Assembly (NCBI RefSeq): GCF_025989185.1
Contig: NZ_JAPDNT010000001.1
Span: 496,001 to 560,000 of the forward strand
Direction: 5' to 3'
Length of the DNA stretch: 64,000 nucleotides
Source of the DNA: Limobrevibacterium gyesilva
GTDB taxonomy: Bacteria > Pseudomonadota > Alphaproteobacteria > Acetobacterales > Acetobacteraceae
Shown one piece after another: positions 15,939 through 23,495 of this stretch (its first letter is position 1; each line of letters opens with the position of its first letter). Position numbers and translations under genes: made by a program. The notes under the pieces were generated by a model that did no database searches, had not been told where the DNA came from, and worked only from the letters and a program-made list of their open reading frames with translations.

Positions 15939-16014
15939 CCTGCGACTCGAAGCCACTGCCAAAGGCAGTGGACCCGTCCAAAGACGGTGACGAGGAATCG
16001 TCTAGAGTCGCAGG
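15939..16014 (+). ncRNA. Candidate structured small RNA, four-way junction, next to a DUF3800 gene
   Basis: A perfect 10-bp closing stem (CCTGCGACTC 15939-15948 with GAGTCGCAGG 16005-16014) encloses three perfect hairpins. They are CCACTGCC-AAA-GGCAGTGG (15953-15971), CCGTC-CAAA-GACGG (15974-15987) and GACGA-GGAA-TCGTC (15989-16002). GGAA is a GNRA tetraloop when read on the plus strand, which with the upstream promoter argues for plus-strand RNA. The element ends 6 bp from the stop codon of the convergent DUF3800 gene. Stem lengths do not fit tRNA. Structured RNA motifs associated with DUF3800 genes have been described by comparative genomics; whether this is one of them I cannot check. No T-run terminator follows directly, so the 3' end is unclear. 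Confidence 0.6.
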
Positions 16015-16020
16015 ACCAGA

Positions 16021-16761
16021 CTATTTCAATTGACGGTGCCAAATAGTAAATCTGCCGCGCACAGCCGTGTCCTTTTCAACACTACGAACCCCTGCTTTTT
16101 GCAATATGAAATCGGACAATGAGCGTTTCGACTCAGATGCGCCGATGGCAGCGTAGTGTCCGTTTAGTTTAAAGGCGATAGCACCTAAGAAAAGATCTAC
16201 GATTTGCAGGCTAAGACAATCCGACGAATTGCGAAAATGCACCCGTCTATACGGCCAATCGCGATCAGCTTGGCCGCTCCTTATGCCAAAATTCAAAATA
16301 TTTCTAAGTTCATTCGTGGACGAATTAGTGTCTCTATTGTCCAGATATACATGGAATAACGCGGATCGGTGTATGCGGCCAAATTTCTGGCAAAGTTGGT
16401 AAATTTCTTTGTTGAAACCAACTTCACGCGACCCTTTATTAAACGTTTTATCTTTCAGTTTGCGCGTATCTACGACAAGAGAATGAAATTCGATGGCCCG
16501 CAAAGGCCCTTGGGATGGGCTGAGAACTACATCTGAAACGCGCTTATAAGTATCCAGTTTTGAAGTTGAGACCTTCTGCCACTTCATTTCGCCGTACGGG
16601 AGGGCTGGTAGCCGCGATCGCCTAATTTCATCCTCTAGGTGTTGAACGGTTTCCGATGGCACGTTTATGCCGCCTAGAACTAAAAATCGATTCTGCGTCT
16701 GACTGCTTTCGTCGATGTAGATATGCTGCAAGTGTGGTGGCTTAGGCGGGGCTACGACCAT
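16021..16761 (-). CDS. DUF3800 domain protein
   Basis: A 246-residue protein of unknown biochemical role. DUF3800 proteins open with an acidic strand, here HIYIDESSQTQNRFLVLGG, and carry spaced acidic residues in an RNase H-like arrangement. The equivalents here are PYGEMKWQK, LFHVYLDNRD and the C-terminal signature FRNSSDCLSLQIVDLFLGAI. That makes a nuclease plausible but unproved. ATG 16761 is preferred to a TTG at 16794 because the longer version would run over the ribosome site and start of the divergent small ORF at 16781. Base composition is AT-richer than the neighbours, marking recent transfer. DUF3800 genes often occur on mobile islands and near structured RNAs; a 76-nt foldable element follows its stop codon. 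Confidence 0.85.
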   Translation of the reverse strand: MVVAPPKPPHLQHIYIDESSQTQNRFLVLGGINVPSETVQHLEDEIRRSRLPALPYGEMKWQKVSTSKLDTYKRVSDVVLSPSQGPLRAIEFHSLVVDTRKLKDKTFNKGSREVGFNKEIYQLCQKFGRIHRSALFHVYLDNRDTNSSTNELRNILNFGIRSGQADRDWPYRRVHFRNSSDCLSLQIVDLFLGAIAFKLNGHYAAIGASESKRSLSDFILQKAGVRSVEKDTAVRGRFTIWHRQLK

Positions 16762-16780
16762 GCGAGGACCAAAGGACTTA

Positions 16781-16876
16781 GTGGAGGATTCCAAGGATGG
16801 GCAAATTCACCGCTTCGAGGATGTCGCTCGGTCATTAGGAACCAACGAGGACAAATCTGCGTTCAGGGCAAAGTGA
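16781..16876 (+). pseudogene. Short ORF, possibly frameshifted conserved small protein
   Basis: From GTG 16781, four bases after AAAGGA, a 31-codon frame begins VEDSKDGQIHRFEDVARSLG and ends TNEDKSAFRAK before TGA 16874-16876. The pattern is a charged linker, a short helix, an acidic knot and a helix, and looks protein-like. The adjacent frame continues with VTVSARRVPTGEQTKTASKG, so a lost base near 16869-16873 may have truncated a slightly longer protein. It resembles short hypothetical proteins I have seen on alphaproteobacterial islands, but I cannot name a family. It is divergent from the DUF3800 gene, 19 bp from its start. Confidence 0.4.
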
Positions 16877-16939
16877 CTGTGAGCGCAAGGCGGGTGCCGA
16901 CGGGCGAACAAACGAAGACGGCGAGCAAAGGACAGAAGC

Positions 16940-17209
16940 ATGGACGACGAACTCCGACGAGTGCGCGACTGGGCGCAGGCGAAGTTAGATGCCGGCCAGG
17001 AACCTCCATGGGCGTGGTACCAATATATGAAGTTGGTAGAAGCCATAGATGCGATCCTGGCCGGATATCAAGCCCTCATCCCCATGGAGAGTTTACCGCG
17101 ATTGGATGAACATCAGGCCACGCGTCTCCGACTAGTGGTTTCCACGTGTTCGCAAGATACCGCTCAATCCCATCCCGGCCAGACGCCGTGGGGACCGCTG
17201 CCCACGTGA
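16940..17209 (+). CDS. Small island protein of unknown function
   Basis: An 89-residue ORF from ATG 16940 behind AAAGGACAGAAGC. The first about 48 residues (starting MDDELRRVRDWAQAKLDAGQ, then EPPWAWYQYMKLVEAIDAIL) have the look of a real small helical protein. The last about 40 (PMESLPRLDEHQATRL onward) lie antisense to the GIY-YIG-like gene and look like read-through. The overlap is 134 bp, unusual for convergent genes, suggesting that its original 3' end was lost when the island was assembled. The function is unknown. Confidence 0.5.
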   Translation: MDDELRRVRDWAQAKLDAGQEPPWAWYQYMKLVEAIDAILAGYQALIPMESLPRLDEHQATRLRLVVSTCSQDTAQSHPGQTPWGPLPT

Positions 17210-17432
17210 CTCGAAGCGTCCCATATCGGCGGTATTGAGTGACTTTCGCATTCCGGCGGTGTTCGTGGATCCGATCAGCGATCACGCCTTGCCCAACACG
17301 GACAATCCTACTTGGATTGCCCGCGTGCCAAATGATATACACACCGATCGTCTGGCCGATACTGGAGAGGTCCAAGGTGTCAAAGGCGCACCAATGACCG
17401 CTGCCGCACGTAGTCCATTTTAGAATAGCCAT
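17076..17432 (-). CDS. GIY-YIG-like small nuclease-fold protein
   Basis: A 118-residue protein that looks like a stand-alone GIY-YIG domain. GVYIIWH (about 30-36) corresponds to the GIY strand, VRVGQG (about 45-50) to the YIG strand and DRIHEHRR (about 53-60) to the Arg/His helix. IERYLANTWKPLVG (about 89-102) supplies the family's Glu and Asn. The second-strand Tyr is replaced, so catalytic activity is uncertain. ATG 17432 is chosen because CAGGAG lies nine bases upstream. It lies on the AT-richer island with the DUF3800 gene. Homing-type, repair-type or defence roles are all possible. Confidence 0.7.
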   Translation of the reverse strand: MAILKWTTCGSGHWCAFDTLDLSSIGQTIGVYIIWHAGNPSRIVRVGQGVIADRIHEHRRNAKVTQYRRYGTLRVTWAAVPTASGRDGIERYLANTWKPLVGDAWPDVHPIAVNSPWG

Positions 17433-17479
17433 ATTCGTACTCCTGCGTCCGGCATATTGCCGAGACATGAACGGAGCCC

Positions 17480-17600
17480 TTGACCAGATCAGGTTTTCTC
17501 GTTATCGACAAAATTAAGACAAATGTACTGACCTGTCCGCTCAGACTCCTAGTAGCAGCGGGTATCTGGCAGGCCCGGCGTCGCAACCGCCGGGCTTTTT
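17480..17600 (+). ncRNA. Possible small RNA ending in an intrinsic terminator
   Basis: No credible ORF precedes the strong plus-strand terminator at 17573-17600. A weak promoter can be drawn upstream: TTGACC at about 17480-17485, a 17-base spacer, then TATCGA. This would give a transcript of roughly 85-90 nt. Evidence is limited to the orphan terminator, so this is a tentative call. Confidence 0.3.
17573..17600 (+). terminator. Intrinsic terminator
   Basis: GCCCGGCG (17573-17580) pairs perfectly with CGCCGGGC (17588-17595) around TCGCAAC and is followed at once by TTTTT. This is a textbook rho-independent terminator for plus-strand transcription, with no obvious protein gene in front of it. 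Confidence 0.85.
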
Positions 17601-17852
17601 CTGTCGCGGTCAGTCATTCCAGAAAGCGGGCCTCACTGCAACACCGTAATCAGACTGCGGGGGCCAATATCGCAAAATGCTGTGGCCTTATGGCTTGACG
17701 GACCCACTATCTGGTATTGTCGCGCGACCCACCACAAAGAGATCGTTCGATGCATGCCAGTTAGCGGCACGCTATCCATGGACCGACGAGTCGCACATTG
17801 AATTCCTGACTGGCACGCCGCATTTGCGACTTCGTTTCTCACCAAACAAAAT

Positions 17853-17889
17853 CGACCCGGCGCGCATGTGCCCCATCTGCGCCGGGTCG
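17853..17889 (-). terminator. Intrinsic terminator downstream of isocitrate lyase
   Basis: CGACCCGGCGC (17853-17863) and GCGCCGGGTCG (17879-17889) form a perfect 11-bp stem. Read on the minus strand, the stem is followed by ATTTTGTTTGG. It lies about 120 bp beyond the isocitrate lyase stop codon. The 17601-18008 interval otherwise holds nothing I can name. Confidence 0.7.
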
Positions 17890-18008
17890 CTTGAGTTGTT
17901 CCTTCCAAGGCCGGGAGGGGCCATCCACTCTTTAGTCCGGTGGACGGAAGGAGAAGCCGGGGTGGGGCTAGGCGGGGGAGCCCGCCCCTTGTACCCCCGG
18001 CGACTTCG

Positions 18009-19433
18009 TTACTTCGCCGTCGCGCTGGCCGCCCATTCGTGGCAGTGCACCAGGCCCTCGTCGTAGTCCTGGGCACTCTTCGCCGGGGCGACAGCCGCCG
18101 GCTCGGGCGCGGCCGCGTGTGCGTCCTCATGGCCATCGTGGAACTGCGCGGCTTCGGTGCTGCCGGCCAGCGCCGTGGTGGAGGCCTTGCCGCCGGACAC
18201 CGCCATCGCCACCGCATCGAAATAGCCCACGCCCACTTCGCGCTGGTGGCGCGTCGCGCTGTAGCCATCGGCCTCGGCCGCGAACTCGGCCTGCTGCAGC
18301 TCGGAATAGGCTTCCATGCCCCTGTCGCGATAGCCGCGGGCAAGCTGGAACATCGAGTAGTTCAGGCTATGGAAGCCGGCCAGCGTCACGAACTGGAACC
18401 TGTAGCCCATGGACCCGATGGTCCGCTGGAACCGCGCGATGTCCTCGGGCGCCAGCTTCTTCTGCCAGTTGAAGCTGGGCGAGCAGTTATAGGCCAGCAT
18501 CTTGCCCGGGAACTGTCTGTGGATCGCGTTGGCGAATTTCTCCGCTTCCTTCAGGTTCGGCTCACTGGTCTCCCACCACAGCAGGTCGGCATAGGGGGCA
18601 TAGGCCAGGCTGCGGGCGATCGCGTAGTCCACGCCGATGCCCTTGCGTATCAGGTGGAAGCCCTCGGCGGTGCGTTCGCCGGTGATGAACGGGCGGTCGC
18701 GCTCGTCCACGTCGGCGGTCAGCAGCTGCGCGGAATGGCTGTCGGTGCGGCACAGCAGCAAGGTCGCAACCCCTTCCACGTCGGCGGCCAGGCGGGCGGC
18801 GTTCAGGGTGCGGATATGCTGGCTGATCGGCACCAGCACCTTGCCGCCCAGATGGCCGCATTTCTTCTCACTGGCGAGCTGGTCCTCGAAATGCACGCCG
18901 GCAGCGCCGGCCTCGATCATGCCCTTCATCAACTCATACGCGTTCAGCGCGCCGCCGAACCCCGCCTCGGCGTCGGCGATGATCGGCGCCATCCAGTAGG
19001 TGGAGGTGTCGCCTTCCAGCCGCGCGATCTGGTCGCAGCGGCGCAGGGCGGCGTTGATGCGCCGGACCACGTTCGGCACGGAATCCACGGGATACAGCGA
19101 CTGGTCCGGATACATCTGCCCGGCGGTGTTGGCGTCGGCGGCGACCTGCCAGCCCGAGAGGTAGATCGCCTTCAGCCCGGCCTTCACCTGCTGCACCGCC
19201 TGGTTGCCGGTCATCGCACCCAGCGTGTTCACGAACGGCTCGCTTTTCAGGATCTGCCACAGCCGCCGCGCGCCCATCTCGGCCAGCGTGTGGCGAACGC
19301 GGAAATTGCCGGACAGCCGCTCGACATCGGCAGCGCTGTAGTCGCGGACGATGTCGTTGAAGCGTTCGGCGTCGAAGGCCGGGCCGCCGGGAACGCCGTC
19401 GGGGATGCGGCAGAGGGTCGGGGTCGGGCGCAT
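18009..19433 (-). CDS. aceA: Isocitrate lyase
   Basis: A 474-residue glyoxylate-shunt enzyme splitting isocitrate to glyoxylate and succinate, allowing growth on acetate or fatty acids. The catalytic signature is KKCGH at 190-194 with Cys192. [18 protein letters not shown] and the metal-site region [14 protein letters not shown] are intact, as is [14 protein letters not shown]. The C-terminus ends with an Ala/Pro-rich extension ([20 protein letters not shown]) not seen in short-form enzymes. ATG 19433 is used; the frame stays open a further 16 codons with no homology. It is divergent from an ScfR-type regulator, its probable controller. Malate synthase is not in this window. Confidence 0.96.
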   Translation of the reverse strand: MRPTPTLCRIPDGVPGGPAFDAERFNDIVRDYSAADVERLSGNFRVRHTLAEMGARRLWQILKSEPFVNTLGAMTGNQAVQQVKAGLKAIYLSGWQVAADANTAGQMYPDQSLYPVDSVPNVVRRINAALRRCDQIARLEGDTSTYWMAPIIADAEAGFGGALNAYELMKGMIEAGAAGVHFEDQLASEKKCGHLGGKVLVPISQHIRTLNAARLAADVEGVATLLLCRTDSHSAQLLTADVDERDRPFITGERTAEGFHLIRKGIGVDYAIARSLAYAPYADLLWWETSEPNLKEAEKFANAIHRQFPGKMLAYNCSPSFNWQKKLAPEDIARFQRTIGSMGYRFQFVTLAGFHSLNYSMFQLARGYRDRGMEAYSELQQAEFAAEADGYSATRHQREVGVGYFDAVAMAVSGGKASTTALAGSTEAAQFHDGHEDAHAAAPEPAAVAPAKSAQDYDEGLVHCHEWAASATAK

Positions 19434-19586
19434 GTGAATTGTCTCCAAAGGGCGCCGGGCCAGCGCCGGTGCTGGCGTCAATAATTCACATTGCGATTGC
19501 GAAGTTTATCCGGAAAATGCGCGCTAGGCTGCAATCGGGTCACAAGATTTTCCGGGCCGTCTGTAAATCTGTAAAGGTTGTAAAGA
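19434..19586. promoter_or_regulatory. Divergent control region of isocitrate lyase and its ScfR-type regulator
   Basis: The 153-bp gap is AT-richer than its surroundings. Read on the minus strand it contains a direct repeat TTCGCAATCGCAATG at about 19490-19504 in front of isocitrate lyase. Three copies of TGTAAA (19562-19567, 19570-19575, 19579-19584), spaced 8 and 9 bp, sit just before the regulator's ATG. The last copy reaches the ribosome-binding position, a good place for autoregulation. RamB, a related regulator, recognises TTTGCAAA-like sites; the match here is suggestive only. Confidence 0.5.
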
Positions 19587-20996
19587 ATGGCGCGCCCCCT
19601 TATCGGCCGCACCGTCCGCCGGCTGCGGCAGGAACAGCAGATGACGCAGCAGGCGCTGGCCGCGCGGCTCGGCATCTCCGCCAGCTACCTGAACCTGATC
19701 GAGCACGACCAGCGGGGCGTCACCGCTTCGCTGCTGATCAAGCTGGCGGAGACCCTGCGGGTGGATTTCTCCGCCCTGTCGGGCACCGCGGAACGCCAGC
19801 TGGAGGCGCAGTTGCGCGAGATCTTTGCGGAGCCGCTGCTGGGCGCCGACGCGGTGCCGGAAGCCGAGGTGGCCCAGCTTGCCTCCGCCAGTCCCGCCGC
19901 CGCACGCGCCGTGCTGGCGCTGTACCGCGCCTGGCGGGTGGCGCACGAGGATGCCGGCGGCATCGCCCTGCCCTCCGGCCGGCGCATCCAGGTGCCGACC
20001 GAGGAGGTGCGCGATTTCTTCAACGAGCACGCCAACCATTTCCCCGCCCTGGAAGCCGCGGCCGAGGCGCTGACGGCGGAACTCGGCGTGCGTCCGGCGG
20101 AGACGAACCACGCCATCGCCGAACGCCTGCGCGGCCGCCACGGGCTCAGCGTCACCGTGGGCCCGCTTGACCACGCATTGCGCCGGTTCGATCCGGCAAC
20201 CCGCAGCCTGGCGCTGTCGGAAATGCTGCCGCGTGAAAGCCGCGGCTTCCACATGGCCTTCCAGTTGGCATTGCTGGAGGCGCGCGACGCCGTGGAGCAC
20301 GTGGTCGAAATCACGCCCCCCTCCTCGCCCGAGGCCGCGGCGCTGATCCGCGTCGGCCTGCTGAACTATGTGGCCGCCGCGCTGCTGATGCCGTACGCGC
20401 CGTTCCTGGCCGCGGCGCACGAGCTGCGCCACGACGTGGACGCGCTGGCCGCCCGTTTCGGCGTCAGTTTCGAGCAGGCCTGCCAGCGTTTGTCCTCATT
20501 GCAGCGGCCGGGCGCGCGGGGGGTGCCGTTCTTCTTCCTGCGCGTCGATCCCGCCGGCAACGTCTCCAAGCGCTTCTCCGCCGCCGGCTTCCCGTTCGCG
20601 CGCTTCGGCGGTTCCTGCCCGCGCTGGGTGGTGCATGGCGCGCTGGCCACGCCCGGCAGCGTGCGGGTGCAGGTGGCGCAACTGCCGGACGGCGCCACCT
20701 TCCTGTGCTTCGCCCGCGCCGTGATCGCCCCGGCCGCACATTGGGGCGAGCCGCCGCCGGTGCATGTCATCGCCATGGGCTGCGACGTCGCCCATGCCGG
20801 CGATCTCGTCTACGCCGACGGACTGGACCTGGAGCGTGCGGTGGTGGGCATCGGCCTGTCCTGCCGGCTGTGCGACCGCCCGGACTGCCGCAGCCGCGCG
20901 TTCCCGCCGCTGGAGCACCGGCTGGCGCTCGATCCGCTCACCACCAGCGCCAGCCCCTATCGGTTCGAGGCACGGCGGGATAGCAAGGCGTCATGA
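19587..20996 (+). CDS. ScfR-family (short-chain acyl-CoA-type) XRE transcriptional regulator
   Basis: A 469-residue regulator with an N-terminal XRE helix-turn-helix (about 7-62; MTQQALAARLGISASYLNLIEHDQRG), an IrrE/ImmA-like DUF955 domain and a C-terminal DUF2083 domain. The latter contains CRLCDRPDCRSRAFPP, a Cys-rich segment that may bind a metal or Fe-S cluster. The DUF955 region reads AAHELRHDVDALA where zinc peptidases have HExxH, so protease activity is unlikely. RamB, MccR and related proteins of this architecture sense short-chain acyl-CoA and control glyoxylate or methylcitrate genes. Divergence from isocitrate lyase strongly suggests that role. It overlaps the next gene by 4 bp (ATGA). 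Confidence 0.9.
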   Translation: MARPLIGRTVRRLRQEQQMTQQALAARLGISASYLNLIEHDQRGVTASLLIKLAETLRVDFSALSGTAERQLEAQLREIFAEPLLGADAVPEAEVAQLASASPAAARAVLALYRAWRVAHEDAGGIALPSGRRIQVPTEEVRDFFNEHANHFPALEAAAEALTAELGVRPAETNHAIAERLRGRHGLSVTVGPLDHALRRFDPATRSLALSEMLPRESRGFHMAFQLALLEARDAVEHVVEITPPSSPEAAALIRVGLLNYVAAALLMPYAPFLAAAHELRHDVDALAARFGVSFEQACQRLSSLQRPGARGVPFFFLRVDPAGNVSKRFSAAGFPFARFGGSCPRWVVHGALATPGSVRVQVAQLPDGATFLCFARAVIAPAAHWGEPPPVHVIAMGCDVAHAGDLVYADGLDLERAVVGIGLSCRLCDRPDCRSRAFPPLEHRLALDPLTTSASPYRFEARRDSKAS

Positions 20997-21682
20997 CCGA
21001 ACCGCCCTCGCCGCGCGTCTGCGCCGTCTGCGGCACGCCGGCCCGCCCGCCGTTCCGCGCGCCGCCGCCGGAACTGGCGCCCGACCTCGATTTGCGCCCG
21101 GGCGAGCCGACGCGGTCCACGCTCGGCCGCTGGATCGCCACCTGCCGCGGCTGCGGCGCCGCCGCGCCCGATCTCGCGGCGTTGCCGGTGGAAGCGGCGG
21201 CGATCGTGCGGTCGGATGCATATCAGGCAGTGCGGGCCACGCCGGCCGCGGCGCTGGCGTTCCTGCGCTGGGCGATGCTGTGCCCGCCGGCACAGCGGGC
21301 CGAGGCGCTGCTGCAAGCCGCCTGGGCCGCCGACGATGCCGGCGACGACGCGGCCGCGCGCAGCTTCCGCGCTGACGCCGCCGCGTGCTGGGGCGAACCT
21401 GCCAGCCTCGAAAGCGCGCTCCGGCTGGTCGATGTGCTGCGCCGCGCCGACGACCTCGTTGCGGCCGACGCGCGCGCGGCGGGGTTGGAAGCGGCCGCAC
21501 CGGACGAGAACTCAGCCCGCATCGTCGGCTTCCAGCGCACCCTGATTGCCGCCGGCGACACCGGACGGCACTTGATCAGCAGCGCCCTCCGCCCCCCGGC
21601 GCGCATGCCGCACGTGGCGCATGGCAGGCGGGAGCCGAAGCCGGGACCTGGGCGTTTCTGGAAGCGGCTGTTCGGCGGATGA
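20993..21682 (+). CDS. Zinc-ribbon protein of unknown function
   Basis: A 229-residue protein. Two CxxC pairs (CAVCG at about 10-14 and CRGCG at about 51-55) with the intervening PPELAPDLDLRPGEPTRSTLGRW form a zinc ribbon. The following about 120 residues are Ala-rich helices (AEALLQAAWAADDAGDDAAARSFRADAAACW) reminiscent of TPR-like repeats. The tail is basic. The start overlaps the regulator's stop codon (ATGA), indicating translational coupling with the ScfR gene. No function is known to me. Confidence 0.75.
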   Translation: MTEPPSPRVCAVCGTPARPPFRAPPPELAPDLDLRPGEPTRSTLGRWIATCRGCGAAAPDLAALPVEAAAIVRSDAYQAVRATPAAALAFLRWAMLCPPAQRAEALLQAAWAADDAGDDAAARSFRADAAACWGEPASLESALRLVDVLRRADDLVAADARAAGLEAAAPDENSARIVGFQRTLIAAGDTGRHLISSALRPPARMPHVAHGRREPKPGPGRFWKRLFGG

Positions 21683-21790
21683 GGCCGGATGCCGCCAGCC
21701 CGGCGCCGCGCGTGCCCCAGGCGCCTGCCCGATTCCGCGCGCAGCGTGTATATGGCGGCGCAGGGGACAGGGCTGATCCGGAGATGTCCG

Positions 21791-22636
21791 ATGAACGAAC
21801 CCGACTGGCTGCAGGCGAACCGGGCGAACTGGGACGAGCGCGTTGACGCGCATCTGGACCCGCGCGCCTACGACCTGACCGCGCTGCGCGCCGGGCGCGG
21901 CCGGCTGCACCCGATCGAGGAGGGCGAACTCGGTCCGGTCGCGGGCAAGCGGGTGCTGCATCTGCAATGCCATTTCGGTGCCGACACATTGACGCTGGCG
22001 CAGCGCGGGGCCGAGGTGGTGGGGCTCGACTTCTCGCCGCGCGCCATCGCCGTCGCGCGGGAGCTGGCGGCGGAACTGGGGCTCGCCGGACGGGCGCGGT
22101 TCGTGGAGGCAAACGTCTACGACGCGCCGGCTGCCATTCCTGAGCCGCAGGGCTTCGATCTGGTGTTCGTGACCTGGGGCGCGCTGTGCTGGCTGCCGGA
22201 TGTGGCGCGCTGGGCGCAGGTCGTCGCCTGGTTCGTGAAGCCCGGCGGCGCGCTGTATCTGGCCGAAGGACATCCGGCCGCGCTGGTGCTGGACGACGAG
22301 ACGCCGTGCGGCGACGGGCGCCCGGGCTTCTACGTGCCCTACTTCCTCGGCGAGGCGCTGATCCTGGACCAGGGCTGCGACTACGCGAACCCGCATGTCA
22401 GCCTGCGCAACACCCGCCAGCACCAGTTCATGCATCCGCTGGGCGAGGTGGTGACCGGGCTGCTGCGCGCGGGGCTGGCGCTGGAGTTCCTGCACGAGCA
22501 CGCCGTCGTGCCATGGCGCATGTTCACCTGCCTGGCCAAAGGCGCGGACGGCCTGTTCCGCTGGCCCGACCGCCCCTGGCTGCCTTTGGCGTTCTCCCTG
22601 CGCGCCGCCCGGCCTGGTCCATTGCTGCGGGCATAA
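21791..22636 (+). CDS. Class I SAM-dependent methyltransferase
   Basis: A 281-residue Rossmann-fold methyltransferase. Motif I is VLHLQCHFGADTLTLAQRG at about 56-74, motif II AEVVGLDFSPRAIAVAREL, and the motif IV region FDLVFVTWGALCWLPD. Family members with the LQCHFG variant are usually annotated as generic methyltransferases with small-molecule substrates. ATG 21791 is selected because the conserved start WLQANRANWDERV follows directly and upstream codons are Arg/Pro-rich nonsense. The substrate is unknown. Confidence 0.86.
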   Translation: MNEPDWLQANRANWDERVDAHLDPRAYDLTALRAGRGRLHPIEEGELGPVAGKRVLHLQCHFGADTLTLAQRGAEVVGLDFSPRAIAVARELAAELGLAGRARFVEANVYDAPAAIPEPQGFDLVFVTWGALCWLPDVARWAQVVAWFVKPGGALYLAEGHPAALVLDDETPCGDGRPGFYVPYFLGEALILDQGCDYANPHVSLRNTRQHQFMHPLGEVVTGLLRAGLALEFLHEHAVVPWRMFTCLAKGADGLFRWPDRPWLPLAFSLRAARPGPLLRA

Positions 22637-22836
22637 CCGATATCAGCGAACAGGGGGATGCGTTTTCGCCGCCGTTTGGCTATGTCCCCGTACAAGTCAC
22701 TCCCGGCAAGGCGGCGCGGCCTCGGTCAATCTTCCCGCCCTGTGATCGGTTTCACAGCGGGCGCCGGCCGGTTCAATCACATTCGCATCGCGTGCCCGCG
22801 CACGCACAAGCGTAGAGCAGATCTGGAGGTGCATCC

Positions 22837-23484
22837 ATGTCCGTGAACCCGATCGAGCGCCGAACCCTGTTGCGTCTTGCCGTCGCCACCGCGATGGCCG
22901 CCGGCGGGCTCGCCCGCGTTGCGCACGCGCAGCCGGGCGCCGGCCCGGCGGCTCCGGTCGAGCGGCTGAACGCGGCACTCGTCGCCGCCATGAAGGCCGG
23001 GCGGCCCGCGCCCTTCGGCCAGCGCTTCGAGATGGTGGCCGCGAGCGTCGACCAGGTTTTCGACCTCGATGCCGTGCTGCGAACCTCGGTCGGACCGCGC
23101 TGGGCAACCCTGCCGGCCGACCAGCAGGACCAGCTTCGGACCGCGTTCCGCCGCTACACGATCGCCAATTATGTCGCGAATTTCGACAGCTACGCCGGCG
23201 AGACGTTCCAGATCGCGCCGGAGACCCGGGCGGTCGGCAATGGCGATCAGGTCGTCACCACGCGGATTGTCTCGAACTCCGGGTCGGTCACGGTGCTGGG
23301 CTATGTGATGCGCCAGACGGGCGGCGGATGGCGGGCGGTGGACGTGCTTGCCGACGGGGCGATCAGCCGCGTGGCCGTCCAGCGCTCCGACTTCCGCAGC
23401 GAGCTCACCCGCGGCGGCGGCACCGCCCTGGTCGCCAGCCTGCAGCGGAAAGTGGCGGATCTGTCGGGCGGCGCGCTCGCCTGA
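22837..23484 (+). CDS. MlaC/Ttg2D-family phospholipid-binding periplasmic protein
   Basis: A 215-residue exported protein with a twin-arginine-like leader (ERRTLLRLAVATAMAAGGLA) and a mature MlaC-type domain. RFEMVAASVDQVFDLDAVL, the AFRRYTIANYVANFDSYAGE block and the LGYVMRQTGGGWRAVDVLADG block are typical. MlaC shuttles phospholipids between the outer-membrane and inner-membrane parts of the Mla system; related HpnM-type proteins accompany hopanoid genes. Neither system is encoded beside it, so it is a solo copy. ATG 22837 follows CTGGAGGTGCATCC. Confidence 0.84.
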   Translation: MSVNPIERRTLLRLAVATAMAAGGLARVAHAQPGAGPAAPVERLNAALVAAMKAGRPAPFGQRFEMVAASVDQVFDLDAVLRTSVGPRWATLPADQQDQLRTAFRRYTIANYVANFDSYAGETFQIAPETRAVGNGDQVVTTRIVSNSGSVTVLGYVMRQTGGGWRAVDVLADGAISRVAVQRSDFRSELTRGGGTALVASLQRKVADLSGGALA

Positions 23485-23495
23485 TCGTCCGGCCG

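Noticed and set aside
15939-16014. tRNA or tRNA-like cloverleaf
   Set aside because: The length is tRNA-like, but a 10-bp closing stem, an 8-bp first hairpin with a 3-base loop and no T-loop sequence do not fit a tRNA.
16762-16794. Upstream TTG start for the DUF3800 gene
   Set aside because: It would overlap the ribosome site and start of the divergent small ORF, and the conserved domain begins after the ATG at 16761.
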